Below are positions 1-6,319 of a DNA stretch of 8,590 nucleotides, piece by piece (positions within the stretch are counted from its first letter, which is position 1; every line of letters starts with the position of its first letter). This stretch comes from DATIXD01 sp035518875. GTDB taxonomy: Bacteria > Pseudomonadota > Gammaproteobacteria > Methylococcales > Methylococcaceae. Where the stretch lies: contig DATIXD010000104.1 of assembly GCA_035518875.1 (NCBI GenBank), positions 1 through 8,590 on the forward strand. The letters run 5' to 3'. Position numbers and translations under genes: made by a program. Below the pieces are notes generated by a model that ran no database searches, was not told where the DNA came from, and saw nothing but the letters and a program-made list of their open reading frames with translations.

Positions 1-49
1 CCACATCAATCACGCGATCACGTAAATCCTGGGAATAGGCTCTCGGCAT
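1..49 (-). CDS. IS630-family transposase, N-terminal 16 codons only (runs off left edge)
   Basis: Read on the minus strand from the ATG at 49, the sequence gives MPRAYSQDLRDRVIDV and continues past the window edge. This matches the start of IS630/Tc1-mariner-type transposases, which open with a short A/S-Y-S-x-D-L-R-x-R-V segment leading into a helix-turn-helix that binds the element ends. A good Shine-Dalgarno sequence, GGAGG on the minus strand at 59-63, lies nine bases upstream and supports this start. The DDE catalytic core is outside the window, so activity cannot be judged. The right end of the element should lie a few dozen bases past the start codon, probably before about 130, but with the other end missing I cannot define the terminal repeat. 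The peptide is short, so the family call rests on one motif. Confidence 0.6.
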   Translation of the reverse strand, partial: MPRAYSQDLRDRVIDV

Positions 50-421
50 ACAAGCTGGCCTCCAACGCCAGCCCATATCTTGAATCACAACCAGCCCGCG
101 TCGGGAATCCCGCGATTCTACCTATTCACAACGCACTCTAACTTGCCATGCATATATTTGTTTCGAGGTGGATTCGTTGGCGCTTTCAATGCTGATTCAG
201 AATTATCAGAGACAATTTTGTTTTTCAGAAAACCTGTTCGACGAAAATCTATCGGCAAATATTCAGACGCATATTATGCACCACAGCCGTCTGGTCCGCG
301 CCTGCGGAAGCATCTTCAGGATATGATCTAAAAGTAGAAAAACGTGGATGTGAATATAATTTAACAAATATCGTCGATCGTCCATTGCGGCGACCGGCCG
401 TCGCAGCGGTGGGCTATGAAT
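50..421. other. Intergenic: IS end region followed by AT-rich DNA, no convincing gene
   Basis: The first part, to about 130, should contain the right end of the IS630-type element. A small imperfect dyad, CGGG-AAT-CCCG, sits at about 102-112. After that the DNA becomes clearly AT-rich. An open frame from 80 to 331 (83 codons) starts inside the presumed IS end, has no ribosome binding site I can see, and resembles no family I know, so I do not call it a gene. No tRNA, rRNA or terminator was recognised. Confidence 0.4.
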
Positions 422-814
422 ATGTCATACAACGTGGTCGCACCTCTTCGTAAACTGCGCCAACTGCATGTCAGAAATTCTATTTTGCACTTGCAGCGCA
501 GAACTCATCTGTATCTAATTAACCGTGCGATTTCTCGCCGCCTATCCACGCTGGTCTTGCCAAAGGTCGGTGCGGATAAAGCATTCAATAGACTAATGAG
601 GCCGTTAGCAATTTTACGTCGATGCAAATTATCCCTTCATAACGATGGAAGAATTACAATTTTATGTTCTTATGATTACGAGATGTTCAATAAGGCGGTG
701 AGCCACGAATTGAGTCAGTTGAAATCCGTTGTCTTGAAGGAAAGCGGTTTTTCCGCCGTGGCAGACGCGATGCATGTCGCGCCAGCCTTTCTTGCTCGTC
801 TTACCGTGAACTAA
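422..814 (+). CDS. Small basic protein of unknown function
   Basis: This is a 130-residue open frame if started at the ATG at 422. A second ATG two codons earlier (416) gives 132. The later start is preferred because GGTGGG at 408-413 is then eight bases upstream. The N-terminal half is rich in Arg, Lys and Leu and probably helical. The C-terminal half carries a hydrophobic strand (about residues 78-84), then a helix rich in Glu, Leu and Lys ending near GFSAVADAMHV. The general shape, basic helices and then a strand-helix-strand ending in hydrophobics, loosely recalls the DUF721/DciA fold, but no diagnostic motif is present and this is only a guess. Codon use is AT-rich, unlike all downstream genes, which suggests acquired DNA. 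It may also be a chance open frame. No signal peptide or membrane segment is visible. Confidence 0.35.
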   Translation: MSYNVVAPLRKLRQLHVRNSILHLQRRTHLYLINRAISRRLSTLVLPKVGADKAFNRLMRPLAILRRCKLSLHNDGRITILCSYDYEMFNKAVSHELSQLKSVVLKESGFSAVADAMHVAPAFLARLTVN

Positions 815-872
815 AGCGGGCAGGCGCGACGGCGTAGCGATCACACGGAGCCTGCGCCGGTGAGATATAAAC

Positions 873-897
873 TATAAAATATGTAGTTGCATACATA
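873..897 (+). promoter_or_regulatory. Possible promoter and operator upstream of adc
   Basis: The 133 bases between the small gene and adc contain TATAAAAT at 873-880, which could serve as a -10 element, though I see no good -35 match at the usual distance. Overlapping its end is a perfect six-base inverted repeat, TATGTA (880-885) and TACATA (892-897), with a six-base spacer. That size would suit a dimeric repressor such as a TetR- or GntR-type protein. No regulator gene is visible next to it. The position before the first gene of the operon is the main support. Confidence 0.3.
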
Positions 898-947
898 CGA
901 GTTTAAAACAGACGGACGACATTTACCAACCAACGAGAGAAGAGAAT

Positions 948-1691
948 ATGCTCGAAGCTGATGTCCTGAAGAAAGCCTATGCGAAGCCCCTGCATAACCC
1001 GTCCTTCCCGAAGGGGCCATACCGGTTTTATGACCGGGAGTTTTTGATTATTACTTATCGGACAGACCCCGACGTATTGCGCGCCTTGGTTCCGGAGCCT
1101 CTTGAGGTCGATTTGGATAATCCGGTGGTGAAGTATGAATTCATCCGCATGCCGGACTCGACCGGGTTTGGCGACTATACCGAATCGGGTCAGGTGATTC
1201 CTGTATCGTTCCGAGGTCGGAGCGGAAGTTATACGCATGCCATGTTTCTCGATGACGAGGCGCCGATTGCCGGCGGGCGCGAATTATGGGGTTTCCCCAA
1301 AAAACTGGCCAAACCAGTACTGAAAACAGAAACCGATACGTTGCTTGGTACTCTGGATTACGGTTCTGTCCGCATTGCGACCGCCACGATGGGCTACAAG
1401 CATGCCCCGGCGAATCTTGAACAGGTGCGGGCCTCCCTTGATGCGCCGAACTTCCTGATCAAAATCATCCCGCATGTTGATGGCTCACTGCGCATCTGCG
1501 AACTGGTCGAATATCAGTTGGAGGAGATTAACCTCAAATGGGCCTTCACGGGGCCGGCGGGGCTGACCCTTGCGATGCATGCGTTGGCGCCGATCGCTGA
1601 GTTGCCGGTGCGGTCGATCGTTTCCGCCTTGCATTTCAAGGCGGATCTGACGCTCGGGCTAGGGAAAGTCGTCCACGATTATCTCGGCTGA
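948..1691 (+). CDS. adc: Acetoacetate decarboxylase
   Basis: This cytoplasmic enzyme converts acetoacetate to acetone and CO2 through a Schiff base on lysine. The 247-residue protein is full length for the family and aligns almost without gaps with my recollection of the Clostridium acetobutylicum enzyme. Visible matches are the N-terminal NPSFPKGPYRFYDRE segment, YTESGQVIPVSF at about 77-88, GRELWGFPKKLA around 110-121, and GTLDYG and ATATMGYKH further on. The Schiff-base lysine corresponds to K118, with the neighbouring pKa-lowering lysine at K119. R30, E64 and E79 correspond to the active-site Arg29, Glu61 and Glu76. The start ATG at 948 follows a purine-rich AGAGAAGAG. It is first in a co-directional group with bdhA (63 bp from the stop to the preferred bdhA start) and the patatin gene. 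Because all catalytic residues are kept, a true decarboxylase is more likely than one of the non-decarboxylating superfamily members. Confidence 0.95.
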   Translation: MLEADVLKKAYAKPLHNPSFPKGPYRFYDREFLIITYRTDPDVLRALVPEPLEVDLDNPVVKYEFIRMPDSTGFGDYTESGQVIPVSFRGRSGSYTHAMFLDDEAPIAGGRELWGFPKKLAKPVLKTETDTLLGTLDYGSVRIATATMGYKHAPANLEQVRASLDAPNFLIKIIPHVDGSLRICELVEYQLEEINLKWAFTGPAGLTLAMHALAPIAELPVRSIVSALHFKADLTLGLGKVVHDYLG

Positions 1692-1754
1692 ATCGCCGCA
1701 ACGAATCGTCCTGTTCCCCAAACCTAGAAATCCATAAGCGAGAGAGTGAACACT

Positions 1755-2543
1755 ATGAGTGTGAAAGATAAAGTTGCGATTGTTACCGGCGCTGCCAGCG
1801 GCATCGGTCTGGAAATCGCCAAGACGTTTGCCCGCGAAGGCGCTAAGGTCGTGATCGCCAACCTTGGCCAGGATGCCGCCGACGCCGCGGCACAGCAGAT
1901 CAACGCGGTTTACGGCGAAGGCGTCGCCCTCGGCGTCGATATGGACGTCGCGAACGAAGCCCAGGTCAATGCCGGCGTCGACAAAGCGGTCGCGCATTTC
2001 GGACGTCTCGATATTCTGGTCAGCAATGCCGGCATTCAGACCATCGCCCCGATTGACGAATTCGACTTTGGCAAATGGAAGCAGCTGCTGGCGATTCATC
2101 TTGACGGCGCCTTCCTCACGACGCGCGCGGCACTGCGGCACATGTACCGGCTCGGCACCGGCGGCAGCATCATCTATATGGGCTCGGTCCACTCCAAAGA
2201 GGCATCCCTGCTGAAGGCGCCCTATGTTACCGCCAAGCATGGCCTGGTCGGGCTGGCGAAGGTCGTGGCCAAGGAAGGCGCCAAACACGGTGTCCGCGCG
2301 AATGTGATCTGTCCCGGTTTCGTGCGCACGCCGCTGGTCGACAAGCAGATTCCGGAACAGGCAAAAACGCTTGGCATCTCTGAACAGGACGTCATCAAAA
2401 ACGTCATGCTCAAGGAGACCGTCGATGGCGAATTCACCACGGTCGAGGATGTTGCCGCCGCCGCCCTGTTCTTCGCCGGCTTCGGCAGCAACGCCCTGAC
2501 GGGTCAGTCGCTGATCGTGAGCCATGGCTGGTGCATGGAATAA
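1755..2543 (+). CDS. bdhA: (R)-3-hydroxybutyrate dehydrogenase (SDR family)
   Basis: This enzyme oxidises (R)-3-hydroxybutyrate to acetoacetate, with NAD as usual cofactor, linking polyhydroxybutyrate breakdown to central metabolism. The 262-residue protein is a classical short-chain dehydrogenase. It has the cofactor loop TGAASGIG (11-18), NAG at 91-93, and the catalytic set S144, Y157, K161. The substrate-binding set described for Pseudomonas fragi HBDH (Gln94, His144, Lys152, Gln196) is matched by Q95, H146, K154 and Q198. The PGFVRTPLVDKQI stretch and the C-terminal SHGWCME are typical of the family. The residue ending the second strand is N36, where many NAD-dependent homologues carry Asp; the effect on cofactor use is unknown. 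I chose ATG 1755 because AGAGAG at 1741-1746 is correctly spaced; a GTG at 1746 would add three residues with poor spacing. It is the middle gene of the operon. Confidence 0.93.
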   Translation: MSVKDKVAIVTGAASGIGLEIAKTFAREGAKVVIANLGQDAADAAAQQINAVYGEGVALGVDMDVANEAQVNAGVDKAVAHFGRLDILVSNAGIQTIAPIDEFDFGKWKQLLAIHLDGAFLTTRAALRHMYRLGTGGSIIYMGSVHSKEASLLKAPYVTAKHGLVGLAKVVAKEGAKHGVRANVICPGFVRTPLVDKQIPEQAKTLGISEQDVIKNVMLKETVDGEFTTVEDVAAAALFFAGFGSNALTGQSLIVSHGWCME

Positions 2544-2564
2544 TCTGCAGGAAAGATCTTCACA

Positions 2565-3755
2565 ATGAAATCCAAAGCACTGCACACCAAGTTGGCTGAA
2601 AGAAAATCTCAATTTGGCAATAATCGGCCGCCATTTGAGTGCATCGCCTTAGTTTTACAGGGTGGCGGTGCTTTGGGCTCCTACCAGGCGGGAGTTTATG
2701 AAGCCTTGGCCGAGGCTGATCTGCATCCAGATTGGGTTGCCGGCATCTCGATCGGGGCGATCAACGCCGCGATTATCGCCGGTAATGCGCCCGAGGAGCG
2801 TGTGAACAAGCTCAAGGGCTTCTGGACAACGATTACGGCGCATCCAATTCTGGATATGTTCACGGTGCACGAGCATCTGACGCCCAGAGGTGATCTGATG
2901 CGCAGCTTCTTCAACCAGATGAGCGCCGGATTCGCCATGCTCTCCGGGGCGGCTGGATTTTTTGAGCCGCGTCGATTGGCGCCATTTTTTCATCCTCACG
3001 GCATGCATGAAGCCACGAGCTTTTATGATACCGGAAAATTGAAAACCACCCTGGAACGTTTTGTCGATTTTGACCGCATTAACTCTGGTGACATGCGCTT
3101 CAGCGTTGGCGCCGTTAATGTGCGGAACGGGAATTTTGTCTATTTTGACAATCAGCGCGAGGTCATTCGGCCCGAACATGTGATGGCGAGCGGATCTCTG
3201 CCGCCGGGCTTCCCGGCTGTCGAAATTGATGGGGAGTTTTATTGGGATGGCGGCTTAGTCTCCAATACGCCGCTGCAATGGGTAGTCGATGGGGAAACAC
3301 GTCAGGACACTTTGGCCTTCCAGGTAGATCTCTGGCCGGCCCAAGGCGGCCTGCCGCGCAATCTCAACGATGTGGCGACGCGCCAGAAGGATATCCAGTA
3401 TTCCAGCCGGACGCGCGCCGGCACGGATCAGTTCAAAAAGGTCCAGCGTATCCGCGGCGCATTGGCCAATCTTCTTCCCAACTTGCCGCCCGAGTTACAG
3501 AACATCGAAGATATCGAGCTTCTCAAGAGCGTGGCCGATCATAAAGTCTATAATATCGTTCAGCTCATTTACCGTTCAAGACAATATGAAGGACATTCCA
3601 AGGACTATGAATTTTCGAGCTTAACCATGAAGGAGCATTGGCAAGCCGGTTACAAGGACGCTGAGCTGACGCTACGACATCCCAAAATTCTAGAGCGCCC
3701 CACCAACCGCGAGGGCGTCTCTAGTTTTGATCTGTTAAAGGAAGGGCGGCAATAA
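2565..3755 (+). CDS. Patatin-like phospholipase with DUF3734-type C-terminus
   Basis: This is a serine acyl hydrolase of the patatin fold, which uses a Ser-Asp dyad to cleave acyl esters such as phospholipids. The 396-residue protein shows the oxyanion-hole loop GGGALGSYQAG (33-43), the nucleophile elbow GISIG with S62, and the DGG motif with catalytic D228. The C-terminal part, including DYEFSSLTMKEHW and the AGYKDA and HPKIL segments, matches the DUF3734 region common in proteobacterial patatins of this length. No signal peptide is seen, so it is probably cytosolic or membrane-associated. AGGAAAG at 2549-2555 is a good ribosome binding site, and the gene begins 21 bases after bdhA stops, so co-translation is likely. 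In Legionella pneumophila a homologous bdhA-patD pair is a described operon. A role in releasing hydroxybutyryl or lipid substrate for the two upstream enzymes is inference. Confidence 0.9.
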   Translation: MKSKALHTKLAERKSQFGNNRPPFECIALVLQGGGALGSYQAGVYEALAEADLHPDWVAGISIGAINAAIIAGNAPEERVNKLKGFWTTITAHPILDMFTVHEHLTPRGDLMRSFFNQMSAGFAMLSGAAGFFEPRRLAPFFHPHGMHEATSFYDTGKLKTTLERFVDFDRINSGDMRFSVGAVNVRNGNFVYFDNQREVIRPEHVMASGSLPPGFPAVEIDGEFYWDGGLVSNTPLQWVVDGETRQDTLAFQVDLWPAQGGLPRNLNDVATRQKDIQYSSRTRAGTDQFKKVQRIRGALANLLPNLPPELQNIEDIELLKSVADHKVYNIVQLIYRSRQYEGHSKDYEFSSLTMKEHWQAGYKDAELTLRHPKILERPTNREGVSSFDLLKEGRQ

Positions 3756-3791
3756 GCCCCGCACGGGTCTGAGAGGCTGTCCGGAAACCGC

Positions 3792-4233
3792 CTAAAGCGG
3801 CAAAAGCGCCATAGCGGTCTCGGGGCTGATCGGTACCTTGGCAAGCTTGAGCAGTTTGACCAACTCGAACCAGTCGGCCCGTGGCATCGTGCTGGTTTGG
3901 GTCAGCGCGATCAGCTTTTCTTGGTAAGCATCGAGAAGTCGAGCGCGCCCAGTCATGGCCGCGTTCGAGCCGGTAGCGGATCAACTCCAGTTGATTGGCA
4001 AGCAACCAGCGGCAAGCGACGGTCAGTGCCTCGTCGTGCTGGTCGGCGGTGCTGGCAGCCACCGCAGTGTCGAACAACGGCCACAGACATTGAGGATGGT
4101 CCTCCATCCAGGCCATGCCCTTCTGGTCGAGTGCCGGCGTGCCGTGTCGGCGCACATCCGTGGCCACGGCACGTGTCAGCGCCTTGATCCGTCGGATATC
4201 GGCAGGAGTGGGTGGCGGCGGTGTCTGGATCAT
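3792..4233 (-). pseudogene. Unrecognised helical protein gene broken by a one-base frameshift
   Basis: From the ATG at 4233 (preceded by GGGAAA on the minus strand) the frame reads a proline-rich start (MIQTPPPPTPADIRR), then a helical, clearly coding segment through LELIRYRLERGHDW, ending at 3949. In that frame the sequence then becomes unconvincing and runs to a stop at 3721, inside the 3' end of the patatin gene. In the next frame a protein-like segment continues immediately (ARLLDAYQEKLIAL, then DWFELVKLLKLAK and PETAMALLPL) to a TAG at 3792-3794. Removing one G from the GGG at 3948-3950 (minus strand) joins the two parts into 146 residues (DW-RARLLDAYQ). It is convergent with the patatin gene. 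I do not recognise the family and assign no function. It could also be two overlapping genes, since an ATG at 3956 opens the second frame (54 residues), or a sequencing error. Confidence 0.6.
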
Positions 4234-4651
4234 TCGGTTTCCCGGCCGCTAGCCGGACCCGAAATCAACCCCGTCCGGGCAAGTCTGTCTCTTGGAACCA
4301 TAAGTGCAATTTGGCAGAACGCGATAGCGCGCTCCAGCGTCCAGGACGGGCGGGTGCGGATGGAGCCGCAAGGCGGCTTGGTATGTCTTGGGATTCCCAC
4401 TTTCCATAAATGGCGTTCTGGTGTTGGCTTGAGGGTTTTTGGTAGATCTCGAGCCCTATCACGGTGCCTGCGCGTCGATCATTTCGCTCCGGCTTGTGAC
4501 CAGAGCTAGCTCGACACCTGAAACGGCACAACGCGGCACCGGCCGAATTGCCATACGGAAGGTTGATGTCGTGTAGGGAACCACAACGACGATCCGCCCA
4601 AATCCGGGGGGCTGGGAGCGTGGAAGGCGAATCCCGTGGCTCCCGGGCATT
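4234..4651. other. About 420 bp without a convincing gene
   Basis: A minus-strand open frame of 52 codons (4249-4407, beginning MESGNPKTYQ) sits 15 bases upstream of the broken gene, but it lacks a visible ribosome binding site and its codon use is mixed. A small inverted repeat, CCGGC (4242-4246) with GCCGG (4252-4256), lies just upstream of the start at 4233. Other open frames here on either strand are short and unlike known proteins. The stretch may be decayed DNA between the metabolic operon and the Hsp70-like gene. Confidence 0.4.
4614..4644 (-). terminator. Weak hairpin just downstream of the Hsp70-like gene
   Basis: GGGAGC (4614-4619) and GCTCCC (4639-4644) form a six-base stem with a 19-base loop, beginning eight bases past the stop codon of the minus-strand Hsp70-like gene. 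There is no run of T after it on the minus strand, so an intrinsic terminator is only possible, not demonstrated. Confidence 0.25.
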
Positions 4652-5938
4652 TCAAGCATTGATTTTCCGCGATAACCTGATTTTAGCGCGGTCAGCGCCG
4701 ATCAGAGCCAGGCCCTCCGATACAGAGACGAATTCCCCGCCGGCGGAAAGCCGTTCAGGCCCGAAACGCTCGGAGAAAATCCGCCGCACCGCAGGCACGA
4801 AAGACGTACCACCTGTAAGGAATACGCGGTCAACCGCCTCCGGCGCTAGATTTGCTTGTTGCAGCACCTGATCGACACTTGCTGCCATGCGGGCCAGATC
4901 CGGGGCGATCCAGGCATCGAACTCCTCCCGGTGGATCGTCCGGTCAACGATAAAGCCCTCATGCTGGAAGTGCAGCCGGGCCGTCATCGCGCGTGAGAGT
5001 TCAGCCTTCACGGCGCTGACAGCCCGGTAAAGCTGATAGCCAACTTCATCCTTGATGAGCGAGATAAGGTGGCGCAGGCGTGCGGGATGCACGGCGGTGC
5101 GGGCGACCTCCTCCATATCCCGTAATATGCGCGGCGTGCGCATGAGCGAGAGCCGGTGCCAGCGGGCAAAGCCGGAATAATAGTCGGCTGGTACCGGCAT
5201 CTCCGAATCCATGACCCGGTACATGTCGCCCTTACCGAGCAGCGGTGAGACGGCGTGGTCGATGATCCGGTAGTCCAGCGCATCCCCCGCGATACCGATG
5301 CCGCTATGGCCGAGGGAAGTGATTGGCTGCGCTGCGCCTGGCGTGAAGCGGATGAGGGAGAAATCGCTGGTGCCGCCGCCGAAATCGCCGACCAACACGG
5401 TGGCGGGGGCGGTCAGGGCGCGAATGAAGCGATACCCCGCGGCCTCCGGCTCCAGGGCGGTCTCGACCGAGGTGAACCCCGCGGCGGCATAGGCGGCGCG
5501 CAGACGGCCCTCGCCGAATTCGTCGTCGGCGAACTCCCCGGCAAAACGCACCGGCCGCCCCGCGACGATGTGCACGCCGTCATGGCCCTCGCCCAGCAGG
5601 GCGCGCAGGAACAGGGCGATCATCTCCTCCAGCGAGAAGATGCGGCCGAAGACATTGGTCTGGGTAAAGCTGCGCTGCGCCAGATAGCTCTTCATGGACA
5701 TGATCAGGCGGCTGTCCACCGGGTCGTCCAGATAAGCTTCGATGGCGGCGGGACCGGCGGCGTGGTGCAGGGTACTCCGGCCTTTGCCGGTCTCATTCCA
5801 GAGGCAAAGCACGGTGCGGAATACGTCGAAATCCGCAAGGCCCAGGCTGAAGCGCCGGCTGCGCACGGTTCCGTCCGGTGCGAGCTCGGAAACGACGCTA
5901 TTCGTCGTGCCGAAATCAACGCCCAGCAATGGTCTCAT
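4652..5938 (-). CDS. Hsp70-family ATPase, YegD-like, without a substrate-binding domain
   Basis: This 428-residue protein carries the complete Hsp70/actin-type nucleotide-binding fold. It has phosphate-1 loop GVDFGTTNS (6-14), a connecting EPEAAGYRF (163-171), phosphate-2 loop GDFGGGTSDF (184-193) and adenosine motif LTGGTSFVPAVR (374-385). K83 in MSMKSYLA is a candidate for the catalytic lysine of Hsp70s. DnaK proteins are about 640 residues; this one stops after the ATPase region, as in the YegD branch, so it lacks the peptide-binding domain and lid and probably does not act as a general chaperone. No signal or membrane segment is seen, so it is cytoplasmic. The ATG at 5938 follows GGGG at 5946-5949 (minus strand) with a seven-base gap. 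A hairpin lies immediately upstream of that site. No dnaJ or grpE is nearby. The cellular role of this branch is poorly known, and I infer none. Confidence 0.88.
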   Translation of the reverse strand: MRPLLGVDFGTTNSVVSELAPDGTVRSRRFSLGLADFDVFRTVLCLWNETGKGRSTLHHAAGPAAIEAYLDDPVDSRLIMSMKSYLAQRSFTQTNVFGRIFSLEEMIALFLRALLGEGHDGVHIVAGRPVRFAGEFADDEFGEGRLRAAYAAAGFTSVETALEPEAAGYRFIRALTAPATVLVGDFGGGTSDFSLIRFTPGAAQPITSLGHSGIGIAGDALDYRIIDHAVSPLLGKGDMYRVMDSEMPVPADYYSGFARWHRLSLMRTPRILRDMEEVARTAVHPARLRHLISLIKDEVGYQLYRAVSAVKAELSRAMTARLHFQHEGFIVDRTIHREEFDAWIAPDLARMAASVDQVLQQANLAPEAVDRVFLTGGTSFVPAVRRIFSERFGPERLSAGGEFVSVSEGLALIGADRAKIRLSRKINA

Positions 5939-5952
5939 GGTCTATCCCCGTC

Positions 5953-5985
5953 GGCGAAAACCTTGCTTCAAGCTGAGTTTTCGCC
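5953..5985 (-). promoter_or_regulatory. Hairpin in the leader of the Hsp70-like gene
   Basis: A perfect nine-base inverted repeat, GGCGAAAAC (5953-5961) with GTTTTCGCC (5977-5985), encloses a 15-base loop that can form a further CTTG/CAAG pairing. It lies three bases upstream of the GGGG ribosome binding site of the Hsp70-like gene (minus strand). It could be an operator if the transcript begins below it, or an RNA leader structure if transcription begins further up. It shares its GGCGAA/TTCGCC core with the repeats at 6021-6083. Confidence 0.45.
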
Positions 5986-6020
5986 AGGGGACAAGGGGGG
6001 CGGGGGTCATCCCCGCCCTC

Positions 6021-6083
6021 TTGCGGCGAATAGCGTCGACATTCGCCGCAAATGTCGCGGCGAATGCAATTGCGGTTCGCCGC
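6021..6083. repeat. Tandem inverted repeats built on GCGGCGAA/TTCGCCGC
   Basis: Two perfect inverted repeats lie side by side: TTGCGGCGAAT (6021-6031) with ATTCGCCGCAA (6041-6051), an 11-base arm and nine-base loop, and GCGGCGAA (6057-6064) with TTCGCCGC (6076-6083), an eight-base arm and 11-base loop. The half-sites alternate in orientation at 16 to 19 base intervals. They sit in the intergenic region between the Hsp70-like gene and the Fic remnant. The regular pattern fits either multiple operator sites or a REP/BIME-like repeat cluster. There are no unique spacers of CRISPR size. Confidence 0.65.
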
Positions 6084-6096
6084 ATTGCGCGCCATA

Positions 6097-6120
6097 ATCT
6101 CCGCAGAAAACGCGGAAGAT
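6097..6120 (+). repeat. Hairpin at the start of the Fic remnant
   Basis: ATCTCCGC (6097-6104) pairs with GCGG-A-AGAT (6112-6120), with one bulged A and a seven-base loop. Its right arm contains GGAAG (6114-6118), which would be the ribosome binding site of the Fic remnant. The structure could therefore hide that site in the transcript, or the DNA could be a repressor site. Confidence 0.4.
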
Positions 6121-6121
6121 A

Positions 6122-6268
6122 ATAGTCTACATCCACCAACTCCCCGATAGGCCTGACTTCCGCTGGGACCGCGATGCGGTCCTGGCGCCTTTGGCCGCCG
6201 TGCGCCACCGCCAGGGGCGGCTCATCGGGCGCATGGAGGCGCAAAAATCCCCTCTGTGCCCCCGGTAG
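6122..6268 (+). pseudogene. Fic-family protein (DUF4172-type N-terminus), truncated remnant
   Basis: The frame from 6122 reads I-V-YIHQLPDRPDFRWD, then LAAVRHRQGRLIGRMEA, then diverges and stops at TAG 6266-6268. The pattern (Y/W-x-x-Q-x-P-D-x-P-x-F-x-W-D, followed by a helix with QGRLxGRMEA) is what I know of the DUF4172 domain that precedes the Fic AMP-transferase domain in many bacterial Fic proteins. Intact members are usually several hundred residues and contain HPFxxGNGR. No such motif follows, so only about 40 codons survive. The expected start position has ATA (6122-6124, and also 6119-6121) instead of ATG or GTG, four bases after GGAAG, so translation from here is doubtful. It faces away from the Hsp70-like gene with 183 bases between. 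The family call rests on 40 residues. Confidence 0.6.
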
Positions 6269-6295
6269 GCCCCCGTTGCTCCTTGGTTCCACTCG

Positions 6296-6309
6296 CGCCG
6301 ACGTCGGCG
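6296..6309. repeat. Perfect 14-bp palindrome
   Basis: CGCCGACGTCGGCG is fully self-complementary. It lies between the end of the Fic remnant and the stop codon of the kinase frame. Palindromes of this size occur by chance in GC-rich DNA, so this is only a possible protein-binding or junction site. Confidence 0.35.
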
Positions 6310-6319
6310 GGAGCAGGGC

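Noticed and set aside
80..331. An 83-codon open frame on the plus strand
   Set aside because: No ribosome binding site, no family resemblance, and it starts inside the presumed IS end.
1659..2612. A 317-codon open frame on the minus strand
   Set aside because: It is antisense to bdhA, which has full family motifs; the frame is a by-product of GC-rich codon use.
3788..3800. CCGC-CTAAA-GCGG hairpin as a terminator between the convergent genes
   Set aside because: The stem has only four pairs and no proper T-run on either strand; it also overlaps the stop codon of the broken gene.
3948..3950. Programmed ribosomal frameshift site
   Set aside because: No recognised slippery heptamer, internal Shine-Dalgarno or downstream stem of the usual kind was seen; mutation or sequence error is simpler.
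5939..5985. ROSE-type RNA thermometer
   Set aside because: The stem does not include the ribosome binding site, and on the transcript strand the typical ROSE pairing motif is absent.
6021..6083. CRISPR array
   Set aside because: The units are inverted rather than direct repeats, the intervals are only 16-19 bases, and no cas gene is nearby.
5255..6097. A 280-codon open frame on the plus strand
   Set aside because: It is antisense to the Hsp70-like gene and runs on into the repeat array, with no recognisable motif.
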